DNA of 64,000 nucleotides from JARKPK01 sp964631235 (GTDB lineage Bacteria; Planctomycetota; Planctomycetia; Pirellulales; Thermoguttaceae), in NCBI GenBank assembly GCA_964631235.1, contig CAZVZX010000004.1, positions 62,001-126,000 of the forward strand, in the 5' to 3' direction. Position 1 is the stretch's first letter. Each line of letters starts with the position of its first letter. Below the pieces are notes generated by a model that was not told the DNA's origin, ran no database searches, and saw nothing but the letters and a program-made list of their open reading frames with translations. A program made the position numbers and the translations under genes. Of the stretch, positions 16,319-25,710 are shown piece after piece.

Positions 16319-17677
16319 CTACGGCCTCCAGCCCTCGATCGCTTCGTCGATGCCCGACTCGATCGCATCCATCACCCGGTCGAGCTGCTCGGCGGTAATG
16401 CATAGCGGCGGCATGACGACGATCACGTTCCCCAGAGGTCGAAGCCACACGCCGCGACGACGGACGGCATCGCACACACGGCCGCCGATCCGCCACTCCC
16501 ACGGAAACGGAGTCCCCGACGCGGGATCGCGCATCAGTTCGATTCCGGCGATCAGCCCGCATTGCCGCACGCTGCCCACATGGCTCGCTCTCTCCAACCG
16601 ACGCAGCCGCTCGGCCAGTTGTGCGATGCGCGGCTGAATTTTGGCGAGCGTCTTCTCGCTTTCAAAAAGATCCAGGTTGGCCAAGGCGACGGCGGCCCCG
16701 AGGGGATTTCCGCCGTAGGTGTGCCCGTGGAAGAACGTTTTGCTCTCCTCGTAACGTCCGAGAAACGCCGCGTAGATCTCATCGGTGGCTAACGTGGCAG
16801 CCAACGGCAGATAGCCTGCGGTAATCCCCTTGGCCAAACACATCAGGTCGGGCACCACCCCTTCCTGCTCGCAGGCGAATATCGTCCCGGTGCGGCCGAA
16901 GCCGACAGCCACTTCGTCGGCGATCAGAAGCACGTCGTATCGGCGAGTCAGTTCCCGCACGCCGCGCAAGTAGCCCGGCGGATGTCGCACCATGCCTGCG
17001 GCACACTGCAAAAGCGGCTCGACGATCATCGCTGCAATGCGATGATGCTGCTCGGCTAGCAGCTCTTCGAGCCGCCCGAGATGCTCGCGGCAGGCATCTT
17101 CGGGCTCGATCCGGCGGCCCGGCGGGTGCATCGAGGGCGTCGGCAATCGCAGCGTTTCAAACAACAAAGGCGAGAACATGGCATGAAAGCGCTCGACGCC
17201 GCCCACGCTGACCGCTCCCAGCGTGTCGCCGTGATAAGCGTCACCCAGGGCGATGTAACAGGTTTTCTCCGGTCGTGGCCGCGGACATTGGCGCCAATAC
17301 TGAAAAGCCATCTTCAGGGCGACCTCGACGGCCGTGGCTCCATCGTCCGAGAAGAAGACGTGATTCAACCCCTTCGGCGCAATCTTCACCAGCCGGCCGG
17401 CCAGCTCGATCGTCGTCGGATTCGAGCATCCCAACGATGTAACGTGGGCGACGCGGTTCAACTGGCGCCGAATGGCCTCGTCGAGCTGCGGATGCCGATG
17501 GCCGTGGATGTTGCACCACAAACTGCTCACGCCATCGATGTACTCTCGCCCGTCGATATCGACTAGCACGCATCCTTCGGCGCGCTCGATGATCAACGGC
17601 TCGTACTCGGCCATTTGCGTAAACGCATGCCAAACGACCGAGCGATCGAGTTCGATGAGCTTTTCGCGGTCAAGCAT
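16319..17677 (-). CDS. bioA: Adenosylmethionine-8-amino-7-oxononanoate aminotransferase
   Basis: 452 residues, normal BioA length. It converts KAPA to DAPA in biotin synthesis using S-adenosylmethionine as amino donor, with PLP. Seen: the N-terminal VWHAFTQMAEYEPLIIERAE typical of BioA, the PLP-phosphate segment FSDDGATAVEVALKMAFQYW, LLIADEVAVGFGRTGTIFAC (Asp that holds the PLP ring), the Schiff-base Lys in DLMCLAKGITAGYLPLAAT, and FFHGHTYGGNPLGAAVALAN. No other biotin gene is in the window, so the pathway is scattered. The gene is bracketed by two R repeats in direct orientation. Confidence 0.95.
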   Translation of the reverse strand: MLDREKLIELDRSVVWHAFTQMAEYEPLIIERAEGCVLVDIDGREYIDGVSSLWCNIHGHRHPQLDEAIRRQLNRVAHVTSLGCSNPTTIELAGRLVKIAPKGLNHVFFSDDGATAVEVALKMAFQYWRQCPRPRPEKTCYIALGDAYHGDTLGAVSVGGVERFHAMFSPLLFETLRLPTPSMHPPGRRIEPEDACREHLGRLEELLAEQHHRIAAMIVEPLLQCAAGMVRHPPGYLRGVRELTRRYDVLLIADEVAVGFGRTGTIFACEQEGVVPDLMCLAKGITAGYLPLAATLATDEIYAAFLGRYEESKTFFHGHTYGGNPLGAAVALANLDLFESEKTLAKIQPRIAQLAERLRRLERASHVGSVRQCGLIAGIELMRDPASGTPFPWEWRIGGRVCDAVRRRGVWLRPLGNVIVVMPPLCITAEQLDRVMDAIESGIDEAIEGWRP

Positions 17678-17735
17678 CTTTCACAAGAATGAAAATGACG
17701 AAACACGAACACAAGACCGAATCAACCGTAGGCCG

Positions 17736-17830
17736 AACAAAACCGCGAGAAACGGAAGGCGGCACAACCCAATGCAACATGCAATCGCCCGCTTCGCTGC
17801 AATTGCGGCGAACGATCGTACTGCACTGGA
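17736..17830 (+). repeat. R-family dispersed repeat, forward copy
   Basis: It begins AACAAAACCGCGAGAAACGG then AAGGCGGCACAACCC and CCCGCTTCGCTGCAATTGCG. The right end (ACTGCACTGGAC) is worn compared with the TGTGTGGAAC of other copies. It lies upstream of bioA. Confidence 0.65.
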
Positions 17831-17952
17831 CTCGCGCGGTCAATCGGTGTCGGGCGGATCAATGCGTCCGATAAGCGCGCCGCCCATCCTCTTGTTCGAG
17901 GCAAATCCCAAGCGGAACAACGATGCCGTCGCCGTTGCGCAGGCGAGTCGTT

Positions 17953-18960
17953 CTATTTGCTCCGGCCTGCCGGTCGATCGGTTGTCCGCTCATTCAACCA
18001 CTGAACGATGTCGGCCAAAACTCTGTCGCGTTCGGGCTCACTTAAGCACTCGTGCCAAAGCCCGGGATAGAGCAACAATCGCTTGTCCGCCGCCACCGCG
18101 CGATCGATCAACTCGCGGCTTCCTTGCGGGTCGGCCACCACGTCAGCGTCTCCGTGAATCGCCAAGACGGGCCAACAGAGCAGCTCGGCATATCGGCGAA
18201 TCAGCGATGCCGCGCGCAAGGCCTCGGCGCCGATGCGAACCTCGAAACGGTCGTGATACACCAACGGATCATCGCGAAAGGCCTGCACCACCTGCGGATC
18301 GCGGGACAGATTCCGACATCCCATGCGAACAAGCCGCAATCGCGGAAATAGCACACTCAACGGAGCAGCCAAAACCCTCAGGGCCGGAAACAACGCACTG
18401 CCCGGTCGAATTCCTGCGGCGCTGGCAATCACCCCCGCGGGCGACGGCGATTCCGCATTCGAATGTGCAAGCACCGCGCGGGCCGCCGATGTTCGCAATA
18501 GCTTGGCGGCCTTCGGCCTCAAACGGCCGATCCATTCCGCCGGCAGTTCCACGCCGGTTGGCTCGCGTGCGCCGACGATCGCCGCCGCACACCGCGCCAG
18601 CGCATAGAGCAGCACGATCTGCCCGCCCATGCTGTGTCCGAAGAGAAAGAGCGGGCCAGCCGACGTGCTTCGGCCGAGGTGGCTCACGAACGCGGCCAAA
18701 TCGGCCAAATACTGATCGAATCGATCGATCGCCCCACGAGGCCCATCCGATCGGCCGTGCCCGCGAAGATCAACGGCATGGCTCGAATAACCGCAACGGG
18801 CCAATCCCTCGGCCAAAAAGGCATGCCGACCGCCATGCTCGAAGATTCCGTGGACGATGATCACGTCGGCGCGCGAGATCGGTGCGCACTCAGGCGTTCT
18901 GGTGCAGATGTGAAGACGTGTTCCGTCCGCAGCCGACCAAATCCATTCTCGTTGCGTCAT
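17953..18960 (-). CDS. Alpha/beta hydrolase, monoacylglycerol-lipase-like
   Basis: 335 residues from the MTQREWIWSAADG start. Seen: the oxyanion region VIIVHGIFEHGGRHAFLAEG, SHAVDLRGHGRSDGPRGAID, the nucleophile elbow FLFGHSMGGQIVLLYA (Ser), the acid in VLAIHGDADVVADPQGSREL (Asp), and the His in LLLYPGLWHECLSEPER. This order and the HGxxEHGGRH motif are those of the serine aminopeptidase/monoglyceride lipase group (Hydrolase_4). A cap-domain insertion of about 110 residues lies between the nucleophile and the acid. No secretion signal is evident, so action on acylglycerols or lysophospholipids inside the cell is likely but unproven. It is 78 bp downstream-facing from the metal ABC operon end. 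Confidence 0.88.
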   Translation of the reverse strand: MTQREWIWSAADGTRLHICTRTPECAPISRADVIIVHGIFEHGGRHAFLAEGLARCGYSSHAVDLRGHGRSDGPRGAIDRFDQYLADLAAFVSHLGRSTSAGPLFLFGHSMGGQIVLLYALARCAAAIVGAREPTGVELPAEWIGRLRPKAAKLLRTSAARAVLAHSNAESPSPAGVIASAAGIRPGSALFPALRVLAAPLSVLFPRLRLVRMGCRNLSRDPQVVQAFRDDPLVYHDRFEVRIGAEALRAASLIRRYAELLCWPVLAIHGDADVVADPQGSRELIDRAVAADKRLLLYPGLWHECLSEPERDRVLADIVQWLNERTTDRPAGRSK

Positions 18961-19038
18961 CGCATGCGATGCTCCGGCTGAAATCGCGTTGCCCACCGTG
19001 ATCACATCGCGTGTCGGCCGCAGGTGCCGTCGCCACGA

Positions 19039-20376
19039 TCATTCCCGCGAGGCCGAGGCGGAATCGTCGGGGGCCGGCGGCGCGGGGATCGGGCGACCGT
19101 GCGGATCCTGCGGCACATCGCTCAGCTCGGCAGTCAACTTCGCTTCAAGCTCCGGAGCGATATAGTGTTCCATCCGCATCGCCGGCTCGTGAACGTGGTC
19201 GGCGGGCAGCCCAAGCTTGGCAGAAAGATACGACTCCCACAAGCGGTGCGATCGGACCAATGCGCGGGCCCGCTGCCGCCCCCGATCGGTCAGCGCCAGT
19301 GCCGAACCCTCGCGGCACACTTCGCCGCGCCACACCGACAAATAGCGGGCCAACGCGGCACGCCAGCCGCCGCCCAACGACTGAATCGCCTCGCGCGCGC
19401 CCAACGGCCGCTTGTCCCCGATCTCCTCCCAACGATAGAGCAGGGCCAGCAAATCCTCTCGAACAACGCGAAGCGCATCGGCGATGTTCGCCGCCAGCGA
19501 GGCGAGCACACCGTAACGGGGCGAAAACAGCGCCGCGGCTATGTACAGTCCGCCAACCACAACAGCCATCGTGCCCGCGGTATTCGTATTGAGCCGAACA
19601 GACAGCAGATGCCCGAGAACGGCGGACGCCGTCGCAATCATGACGGAATAGGCAAGCATGCGTCCCAGCCGATCCGTCAGCAAATGAGCTGTCGCTCCCG
19701 GCACGATCAGCATGGCGATTACCAAGATCGAGCCCACCTGTTCGAACGATGCCACGGTCGTCAGGGCGACCAGCGACAGCAAAGCGTAATGCATCAGTCC
19801 GGCCCGAATGCCCATCGTTTCTGCGCCGGCAGGATCGAACGAACTGATCAACAGTTCTTTCCAAAAAAGAACGATGAACACCGCATTCACCAGCAGCACC
19901 ACGCCCATCCGCGGCAGCGCCTCGGGGAACTCGTATCCGCCCCACTGCACCAGATTGAACGCCGTGTATTCCAGCAATCCGTAGAGGACGCAATCCGGAT
20001 CGAGATCGACCCGATGCGCATAGCGTTTGATCAACACCACACCCAAAGCGAACAACGACGTGAACACCACGCCCATGCTCACATCTTCCGGCACGTCGGC
20101 CTGACGGTGCAAACTTTGAGTTAGCGCGCCGGTAAGCAAACCCACAGTCAGCGCACCGAGCGACATCGCCCACAGATTAAGGCTGCCCGAAAAGACGAAC
20201 GCCACGACCAAACCGGGCAACACGGCATGCGAGATCGCATCGCCCAACAAGCTCATCCGTCGCAGCACCAAGTAACATCCGACCAGCGCGCAGGCCGAAT
20301 TGGTCAGCGCAGCGACAGCGACAACCCACAGGTCGTTCTGTCTGTCCAAGCTCAGACTGTTGAACCAATCCACCAT
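19039..20376 (-). CDS. Metal ABC transporter permease fused to a DtxR-like domain (distal permease)
   Basis: 445 residues. Residues 1-290 are a MntC/TroC/ZnuB-type (ABC-3) permease with about eight membrane helices. Conserved segments include LRRMSLLGDAISHAVLPGLV and the coupling region SILVIAMLIVPGATAHLLTD. Residues about 340-430 match the C-terminal half of DtxR/MntR regulators: LTDRGRQRARALVRSHRLWE, HEPAMRMEHYIAPELEAKL and DPHGRPIP. His and Glu metal ligands are kept; the position of DtxR Cys102 is Met. Fourth gene of the importer operon, 62 bp after the other permease. The fused domain probably senses cytoplasmic Mn or Fe and gates transport, which is an inference. There is no DNA-binding helix-turn-helix of full length. 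Confidence 0.9.
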   Translation of the reverse strand: MVDWFNSLSLDRQNDLWVVAVAALTNSACALVGCYLVLRRMSLLGDAISHAVLPGLVVAFVFSGSLNLWAMSLGALTVGLLTGALTQSLHRQADVPEDVSMGVVFTSLFALGVVLIKRYAHRVDLDPDCVLYGLLEYTAFNLVQWGGYEFPEALPRMGVVLLVNAVFIVLFWKELLISSFDPAGAETMGIRAGLMHYALLSLVALTTVASFEQVGSILVIAMLIVPGATAHLLTDRLGRMLAYSVMIATASAVLGHLLSVRLNTNTAGTMAVVVGGLYIAAALFSPRYGVLASLAANIADALRVVREDLLALLYRWEEIGDKRPLGAREAIQSLGGGWRAALARYLSVWRGEVCREGSALALTDRGRQRARALVRSHRLWESYLSAKLGLPADHVHEPAMRMEHYIAPELEAKLTAELSDVPQDPHGRPIPAPPAPDDSASASRE

Positions 20377-20438
20377 CGTGTTGTTTCGCCTTCAGCCGGA
20401 TTGCCGATCGCGTCGATTCCCTTGGTGCAAAAAGCTAT

Positions 20439-21740
20439 TCAATGCGGCGACCGCGGTACGTCGCGCGCCGCCTCGGCTCCGAACCGCTTTTCCAATTCAA
20501 CGAGAATCTCCGGCGCAAGCACGTGTTCCATCGTGTCGGCATCACGATCGACATGATCGGGCGCGATCGAGGCCCCGTGAATCAAGAACAACTCCCACAG
20601 ACGATGTGCGCGCACAAGCCGCTCGGCCTCGATTCGACCGGCGGGCGTCAATTCGATTCCATCGGCAGCGCGGCGCACCCATCCCTTCGCCATCGCGCGG
20701 CGCAATCGCCGATTCGCTTGCCGCAAACTCCACGAGCGCGCTGCGGCCACGTCTCTTGCGGTCGCAGGCAGCGCCCCGCCCCCGCGGCTCTCGGCATACT
20801 CATACAAGGTGCGCAGCAGGTTCTCGTCGCCGATTTTCGTCCGCAAGCGCCACCAGCGCCACAAGCGCGCCAACAGGCCTCGATTCGGCGCGCACAACAT
20901 CGAAAAAAGGAACACGCCCGTCCCGCACAGCACAATGACGGGTCCGGTCGGCGCCGTCTGACCTTCGGCAAAGCCTAACGGATCGAATCCGAACCACGAC
21001 CGCACCACGCCGGCGGAAATCAGCGAGCCGATCGTTCCGGCTGCCGCACCCAACACCGCCGAAAGCAGGAGCATCCGTTCCAGCCGATCGGTCCAAAATC
21101 GGGCCGCCGCCCCCGGCAGAATCAGCATGGCCGCCATCAGCACCACTCCCACCACGGGCAGCCCCATCACGGTGACAAGCGTCAGACTGCCCATCAAGGT
21201 CAAGTCCAGCGAGAGGGTCGGCCAGCCTTGCGCCTGCGCAAAACCGGGATCGAAACTCAGAAGTTTGAACTCTTTGTAAAACGCCGCCAACACCGCCAGC
21301 ACAATGGCCGACACAATGCAGATCAAATAAAGGTCTTCTCGCAGCATGCCCGCGGCTTGACCGTAAATGTAGGTCTCCAATCCCGCACGGCTTCCGCCGT
21401 CTTCAAGGTTCTGGATGTACGACGACAACATGATTCCCGCACCGAAAAAGCCGCTGAGAATCAGGCCCAACGCGGCATCCTCCTTCGTGCGGGTCCAACG
21501 GCAGACAATCGTCATCAGCGCGATGCCCGCCAAACCAGTGAAAAAGGCACCTGCCAACATGCCAACGAAATGCCGGCCGCCGATGACGAGGAAGGCGATA
21601 CACAAGCCCGGCAGGGCCGCGTGCGCCACCACGTCGCCCACCAGCGCGCGCCGTCGCAACACGGCAAAGCTGCCCAGCACGCCGGCCGTGCCGCCCAACA
21701 ACGCGGTGCCGATCATCACCAACCACGTCAAATAACTCAC
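20439..21740 (-). CDS. Metal ABC transporter permease fused to a DtxR-like domain (proximal permease)
   Basis: 433 residues. Residues 1-285 are an ABC-3 metal permease: LRRRALVGDVVAHAALPGLC near the N-terminus and VVLMAAMLILPGAAARFWTD in the coupling region. Residues about 300-425 hold a partial winged-helix segment (ARSWSLRQANRRLRRAMAKG) and a DtxR-like dimerisation domain (LTPAGRIEAERLVRAHRLWE, DHVDRDADTMEHVLAPEI). The residue matching DtxR Cys102 is Asp here, closer to the acidic ligand of MntR, so Mn is a reasonable guess. Its start overlaps the ATPase stop by four bases (ATGA), so translation is coupled. Confidence 0.9.
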   Translation of the reverse strand: MSYLTWLVMIGTALLGGTAGVLGSFAVLRRRALVGDVVAHAALPGLCIAFLVIGGRHFVGMLAGAFFTGLAGIALMTIVCRWTRTKEDAALGLILSGFFGAGIMLSSYIQNLEDGGSRAGLETYIYGQAAGMLREDLYLICIVSAIVLAVLAAFYKEFKLLSFDPGFAQAQGWPTLSLDLTLMGSLTLVTVMGLPVVGVVLMAAMLILPGAAARFWTDRLERMLLLSAVLGAAAGTIGSLISAGVVRSWFGFDPLGFAEGQTAPTGPVIVLCGTGVFLFSMLCAPNRGLLARLWRWWRLRTKIGDENLLRTLYEYAESRGGGALPATARDVAAARSWSLRQANRRLRRAMAKGWVRRAADGIELTPAGRIEAERLVRAHRLWELFLIHGASIAPDHVDRDADTMEHVLAPEILVELEKRFGAEAARDVPRSPH

Positions 21741-22507
21741 GACGGTCGATTCCCCGTTCGCACGGCTTCGGCGGCCTCTTCCAAGATGGTCAATCGTCCG
21801 CCGAAGGTGTGTTGCAGATTTTCGTTGGTGAACACCTCGTCCACCGGCCCCGCCTCCACCAGCCGCATATTGATCAGCACCACGTGATCGAAGTAAAGCC
21901 GCACGGTCTGCAAATCGTGATGAACGACGACGACCGTCTTGCCGTCGGCCCGCAGACGGCGGAGCAGGCGAACGACCGCTTGCTCAGTCGCGGCATCGAC
22001 CCCGACAAACGGCTCGTCCATGAAGTAGATTTTGGCGTCTTGCGCCAAGGCCCTGGCCAAAAACACCCGCTGCTGCTGTCCGCCGGAAAGACGGCGAATC
22101 TGCCGCGCCGCATAATCGGCCATGCCCACCTGTTCAAGGCATTGCATGGCCCATTGCCGCTCGGCATTGCCCGGCCTGCGAAACCAACCGAGCCGCCCGT
22201 AGGTGCCCATCAACACCACATCGAGCACGGTCACCGGGAAGTCCCAGTCCACCGATTCTCGCTGCGGCACATAACCGACAAGGTGCCGCTGCCGCGCAAA
22301 GGGCCGACCGTAAAACTCCACCTTGCCGCTGGCCAGCGGCACCAAGCCCAGTGCGGCTTTAATCAATGTGCTCTTGCCGGCGCCGTTCGGCCCCACGATA
22401 CAGATCAATTTGCCCTCAGGCAAAATCAAGTCGATATCCCAAAGTACGGGCTTCCGTTGATAAGCAACGGTCATATCGTGAATTTCGATGGCCGGAGCGG
22501 TTGACAT
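21737..22507 (-). CDS. Metal ABC transporter ATP-binding protein (Mn/Zn/Fe type)
   Basis: 256 residues. Walker A GPNGAGKSTLIKAAL, Q-loop region LVGYVPQRESVDWDFPVTVL, signature RRLSGGQQQRVFLARALAQD and Walker B YFMDEPFVGVDAATE, then the H-loop VVVHHDLQTV. The PQRESVDWDFP segment is diagnostic for the MntB/TroB/ZnuC branch of metal importers. It powers uptake through the two permeases encoded next. The gene follows the binding protein by 23 bp and overlaps the first permease by 4 bp, so the four genes form one operon. Confidence 0.93.
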   Translation of the reverse strand: MSTAPAIEIHDMTVAYQRKPVLWDIDLILPEGKLICIVGPNGAGKSTLIKAALGLVPLASGKVEFYGRPFARQRHLVGYVPQRESVDWDFPVTVLDVVLMGTYGRLGWFRRPGNAERQWAMQCLEQVGMADYAARQIRRLSGGQQQRVFLARALAQDAKIYFMDEPFVGVDAATEQAVVRLLRRLRADGKTVVVVHHDLQTVRLYFDHVVLINMRLVEAGPVDEVFTNENLQHTFGGRLTILEEAAEAVRTGNRPS

Positions 22508-22530
22508 CGCCTTTATCCTCAGCGCATTGG

Positions 22531-23634
22531 CTACTTCAGCGCGCGAACAATCGTTTCCACATTGTACTCGATCATTCCCCGATACGTTTCGCCCGGACTG
22601 CCCACTGGCCCTAACGAGTCGGAGAAAAGCTCGCCGCCGATGACGACGCGATGGCCGCGCGCGGCACAGCCTTCGATCAGCGCGCGAATATTCTTCACCG
22701 GCACGCTGCTTTCGACAAAAACCGCCTTAATCTCGCGTTCCGCCAAAAGATCAATGATTTGATTGACATTCCCCAAATCGGCCTCGGCCACCGTGCTGAT
22801 GCCCTGCAACGCGCGCACCTCGACATCGTAGGCTTTTCCAAAATACGCGAATGCGTCATGGGCGGTCACCAATACTCGCCGACGCGCCGGTATTTGGGCA
22901 AGCATCTGACGACACTGTTCGTGAAGCTCCGACAACGACGCCCGATAATCGGCGGCATTCCGCTGATATTCTTCCGCTCGCTCGGGATCGAGCCGCGCCA
23001 GCGCGTCGGCCACCGTTAGGGCACACTCCGCCCAAAGCGACACATCCATCCACACATGCGGATCATACGCGCCGTCGGTCTCGATCAAACGCGATCGGCG
23101 CGCCAAGCCGGCGGCATCGTGATGAGAAGCATCCATGCTCGTTGAGCCGCCATCCGCATCGGCATTCTCGAACGACTCAGCCCCTTCAGAACAACCGCCG
23201 AGCCGTCCGCCCGTGTGTTCCTCAACCAGCCCCTGGGTGACGGCAATCGAGGGCTTCCAGCGATTCAATTTGCCCAATAGGTCGGCTAGGCGGCCTTCCA
23301 AGTGCAGCCCGCTGTAAAACACGGCATCGGCCGCCGTGAGTCGGCGCACATCTCCCGGCGTCGGCTTGTAGAGGTGAGGATCGACGCCGGGCCCCATCAA
23401 CGTCGAAACGCGAACGTGCTCGCCGCCGACATTGCGGACCAAATCCGCCACCATTCCCGTTGTGCATACCACGTGCATCGGGCAGCGGCGGATCGGCTCG
23501 ACGCGTTGATCCGCGCGACGGCATCCACAAAAGAAAGCCGAAAAGCACAGCGAAACCGCAAGAACAATACGAGCGATTGGTCGCCTGTCGCGGACAATTT
23601 GAGGCCACGAAACACGGTCGAATCGCTCGGCCAT
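22531..23634 (-). CDS. Metal ABC transporter substrate-binding lipoprotein (TroA/MntA family)
   Basis: 367 residues from MAERFDRV. A lipobox-like end of the signal (LAVSLCFSAFFCGCRRA) predicts a lipid-anchored protein. The cluster 9 metal-binding fold is clear: VVCTTGMVADLVRNVGGEHV, MGPGVDPHLYKPTPGDVRRL (His ligand), DPHVWMDVSLWAECALTVAD (second His), TAHDAFAYFGKAYDVEV (third His) and VFVESSVPVKNIRALIEG. The loop between the first two His sites is enlarged and has acidic residues and a HH pair (about residues 165-200), possibly metal-gathering. First gene of the importer operon. Upstream in-frame starts lack family features. Confidence 0.92.
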   Translation of the reverse strand: MAERFDRVSWPQIVRDRRPIARIVLAVSLCFSAFFCGCRRADQRVEPIRRCPMHVVCTTGMVADLVRNVGGEHVRVSTLMGPGVDPHLYKPTPGDVRRLTAADAVFYSGLHLEGRLADLLGKLNRWKPSIAVTQGLVEEHTGGRLGGCSEGAESFENADADGGSTSMDASHHDAAGLARRSRLIETDGAYDPHVWMDVSLWAECALTVADALARLDPERAEEYQRNAADYRASLSELHEQCRQMLAQIPARRRVLVTAHDAFAYFGKAYDVEVRALQGISTVAEADLGNVNQIIDLLAEREIKAVFVESSVPVKNIRALIEGCAARGHRVVIGGELFSDSLGPVGSPGETYRGMIEYNVETIVRALK

Positions 23635-24254
23635 GAGCAATCCCAATTCAAATGCCCGAGAAACACCGCCCGATGCTTGCGATGGGTGTACATCGGCGCG
23701 TCGCGAGGTCGGGCCGTTCACTCATCTTGCAGGCGGGGAAAGCGCACACGCACCGGCATTTCATACGACCTGCCATGCAAGCAAATCATTATCGCCGAGA
23801 CTTCAGCATTTGAAAATGACTGCCATTTGGCCGGAACAGCGATTCTTGATCGGCACTGCGAATGTGCGTCCGCGGCCGCACAAGGCCGGCAGGGGGGCGG
23901 GAAGGTCCCCAATTCCCAAACGGCTTCTTTGAATCTTGCCGGCTGGTAGGCTCAGCAGCGAGCGGCGCCAGCGCGACGCGCTGTTGCATCCCGTCGTTCC
24001 ATGCTTCTATAATGTGCCGCAGTGGTGACGTGTTATTGCTTTTTTGACCATATTGGGCTGGTGCCGCCGCGCGGCCCGAGGCGGCGCAGCGCTCGACCAA
24101 CAGGCGGCGTTTGGTCGCACCGAATTGCGGCATCCATCGATTGTTTGCGCTGCGCTATTGAACAGGCGTTCGATGCCCGTCAGCCGCAACCGGCGATTGT
24201 GCGGACATCGCGCGAGGTGCCGACCGCCGGCTCGATCACCGTGAGCATAATGGA
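23635..24254. other. Divergent intergenic region with plus-strand promoter
   Basis: No gene is seen in these 620 bp between the divergent binding-protein gene and the membrane-protein gene. It contains the promoter at 23984-24013. I could not identify a DtxR- or Fur-type palindromic operator by eye. Confidence 0.45.
23984..24013 (+). promoter_or_regulatory. Sigma-70-type promoter upstream of the 24255 gene
   Basis: TTGCAT at 23984-23989 and a perfect TATAAT at 24008-24013, spacer 18 bp. The leader would be about 235 nt. Confidence 0.5.
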
Positions 24255-25613
24255 ATGACTATGTCTGCGAGCGAACAAGCGTTGCGAAGCGTCGTCTGGA
24301 CGCAGGTTTTCCCCTGGCTGATCATCGCCCGGGTATTCCGAATTGCCGTCAGCGCCCGAATGCTCATTCTCGGAGCTGCGGGAATGCTGCTGATGCTCAA
24401 CTATTGGGCACTGTTGGCAACTGTCTTCACGGTACCTGAGCGCGATCGCCCCTGGCTCGCGCCGGCCGACGGATGCCCCTGGCTGGCCATCGACCAAGCG
24501 GTGGCCGACCACTGGACCAGTCAACTCAACCGCAGCGTAAAGTTGGCAGTCCCCGGCTCGGACGGTGCGCTCGATACGAGCTTCATCGGCGCGTGGGAGC
24601 AGCTTTCGGCCCCGATGATGGCGATGTTTGCCCTCGATGCCTCCGTCTCGGACGTGGCGGTTATGCTGCTAGCGGCAGTTGGATCATTGGCGATTTGGGC
24701 GTTCTTCGGCGGAGCCATGGCCCGGATTGCCGCGGTGCAACTCACCTGCGACGAACATGTCGGGTTGGTCGCCGCATTGCGATTCGCGTGTCAGAAATGG
24801 CTCTCTTTGTTCGCTGCTCCGTTGATTCCCGCCTGCGGCATTGTCGCCGCAGGCGTGCCGTTGTGGGTTTTGGGGCTGTTGCTCCGCAGCGGCGTTGGGA
24901 TGTTTCTTGCGTCACTGGTTTGGCCGGTAGCGTTGATCTTCGGAGCAGTCATGGCGTTGCTCGCGCTGGGACTCCTCTTCGCCTGGCCGCTGATGTGGGC
25001 AACCATCGCCACGGAGGGTTCAGATAGTTTCGACGCGATCAGCAGGGCCTACGCCTATCTCTTCCAACGACCTGTTCACTTCTTGTTCTATGTGATTGTC
25101 GCCACCTTATTGGCCTGGCTCGGCTGGCTTGTCGTCGGCACCATCGCCTCGGGCGTCGTCGGCATGGCCTACTGGTCGGCCAGTTGGGGCAGCGGCCAAG
25201 CCGTCGTTTCAACAATCACTCCGCGAGTGAGCGATCTTGCAGGAATCGAGCGAGCCGGCGCAGTGATCATTCGCTTTTGGGCGACGGCGGCCAAGTCGCT
25301 CGGCGTGGGCTTCGTGTACGGGTTCTTCTGGAGCGGCGCGGCTGCGGTCTATTTGTTGCTCCGGCGAGATGTTGACGCAACGGAGATGGACGAGGTTTTC
25401 CTCGATGCCGATCGGAGCGAGGGCGATGCTCCCTCGACTGCCGTTCCGGAGCCGCAAACGCCGGCGGAAACGCCCCAAGAGGCGAGCAGCGAATCGGCAG
25501 CCGCTGCCGTCGAACGCCCGACGCCGTCGGGCCACACGTCCGACACTTCTGCGTTGCCGGAGGCGACGCCCCCCGCCGCGTCGGAGGCACCCAAGAAGCC
25601 GGACGCCTCTTGA
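24255..25613 (+). CDS. Polytopic membrane protein of unknown function
   Basis: 452 residues. Hydrophobic segments suggest about six to seven membrane helices: AARMLILGAAGMLLMLNYWA region near residue 40, VAVMLLAAVGSLAIWAFFGG near 140, and several between 190 and 340. The first large loop (about residues 60-130) is external and Trp/Pro-rich. The last 80 residues are a Pro/Ala/Glu/Ser-rich cytoplasmic tail. The pattern is that of conserved planctomycete membrane proteins without a named function; I do not recognise a family. A small lipoprotein gene follows about 100 bp later on the same strand. Confidence 0.8.
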   Translation: MTMSASEQALRSVVWTQVFPWLIIARVFRIAVSARMLILGAAGMLLMLNYWALLATVFTVPERDRPWLAPADGCPWLAIDQAVADHWTSQLNRSVKLAVPGSDGALDTSFIGAWEQLSAPMMAMFALDASVSDVAVMLLAAVGSLAIWAFFGGAMARIAAVQLTCDEHVGLVAALRFACQKWLSLFAAPLIPACGIVAAGVPLWVLGLLLRSGVGMFLASLVWPVALIFGAVMALLALGLLFAWPLMWATIATEGSDSFDAISRAYAYLFQRPVHFLFYVIVATLLAWLGWLVVGTIASGVVGMAYWSASWGSGQAVVSTITPRVSDLAGIERAGAVIIRFWATAAKSLGVGFVYGFFWSGAAAVYLLLRRDVDATEMDEVFLDADRSEGDAPSTAVPEPQTPAETPQEASSESAAAAVERPTPSGHTSDTSALPEATPPAASEAPKKPDAS

Positions 25614-25710
25614 AGGGCCCAATGCCTTGCCGCCGAGTGATCGACAAAGCTCAACCGTGAGGCCGCTGCGGCACAGAATCGCCGCGGCGCGTCGTTCGAG
25701 TCAGTGCAGT

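Noticed and set aside
23789..24133. 114-codon minus-strand frame in the divergent region
   Set aside because: No hydrophobic or motif pattern, no ribosome binding site, and it crosses a good plus-strand promoter.
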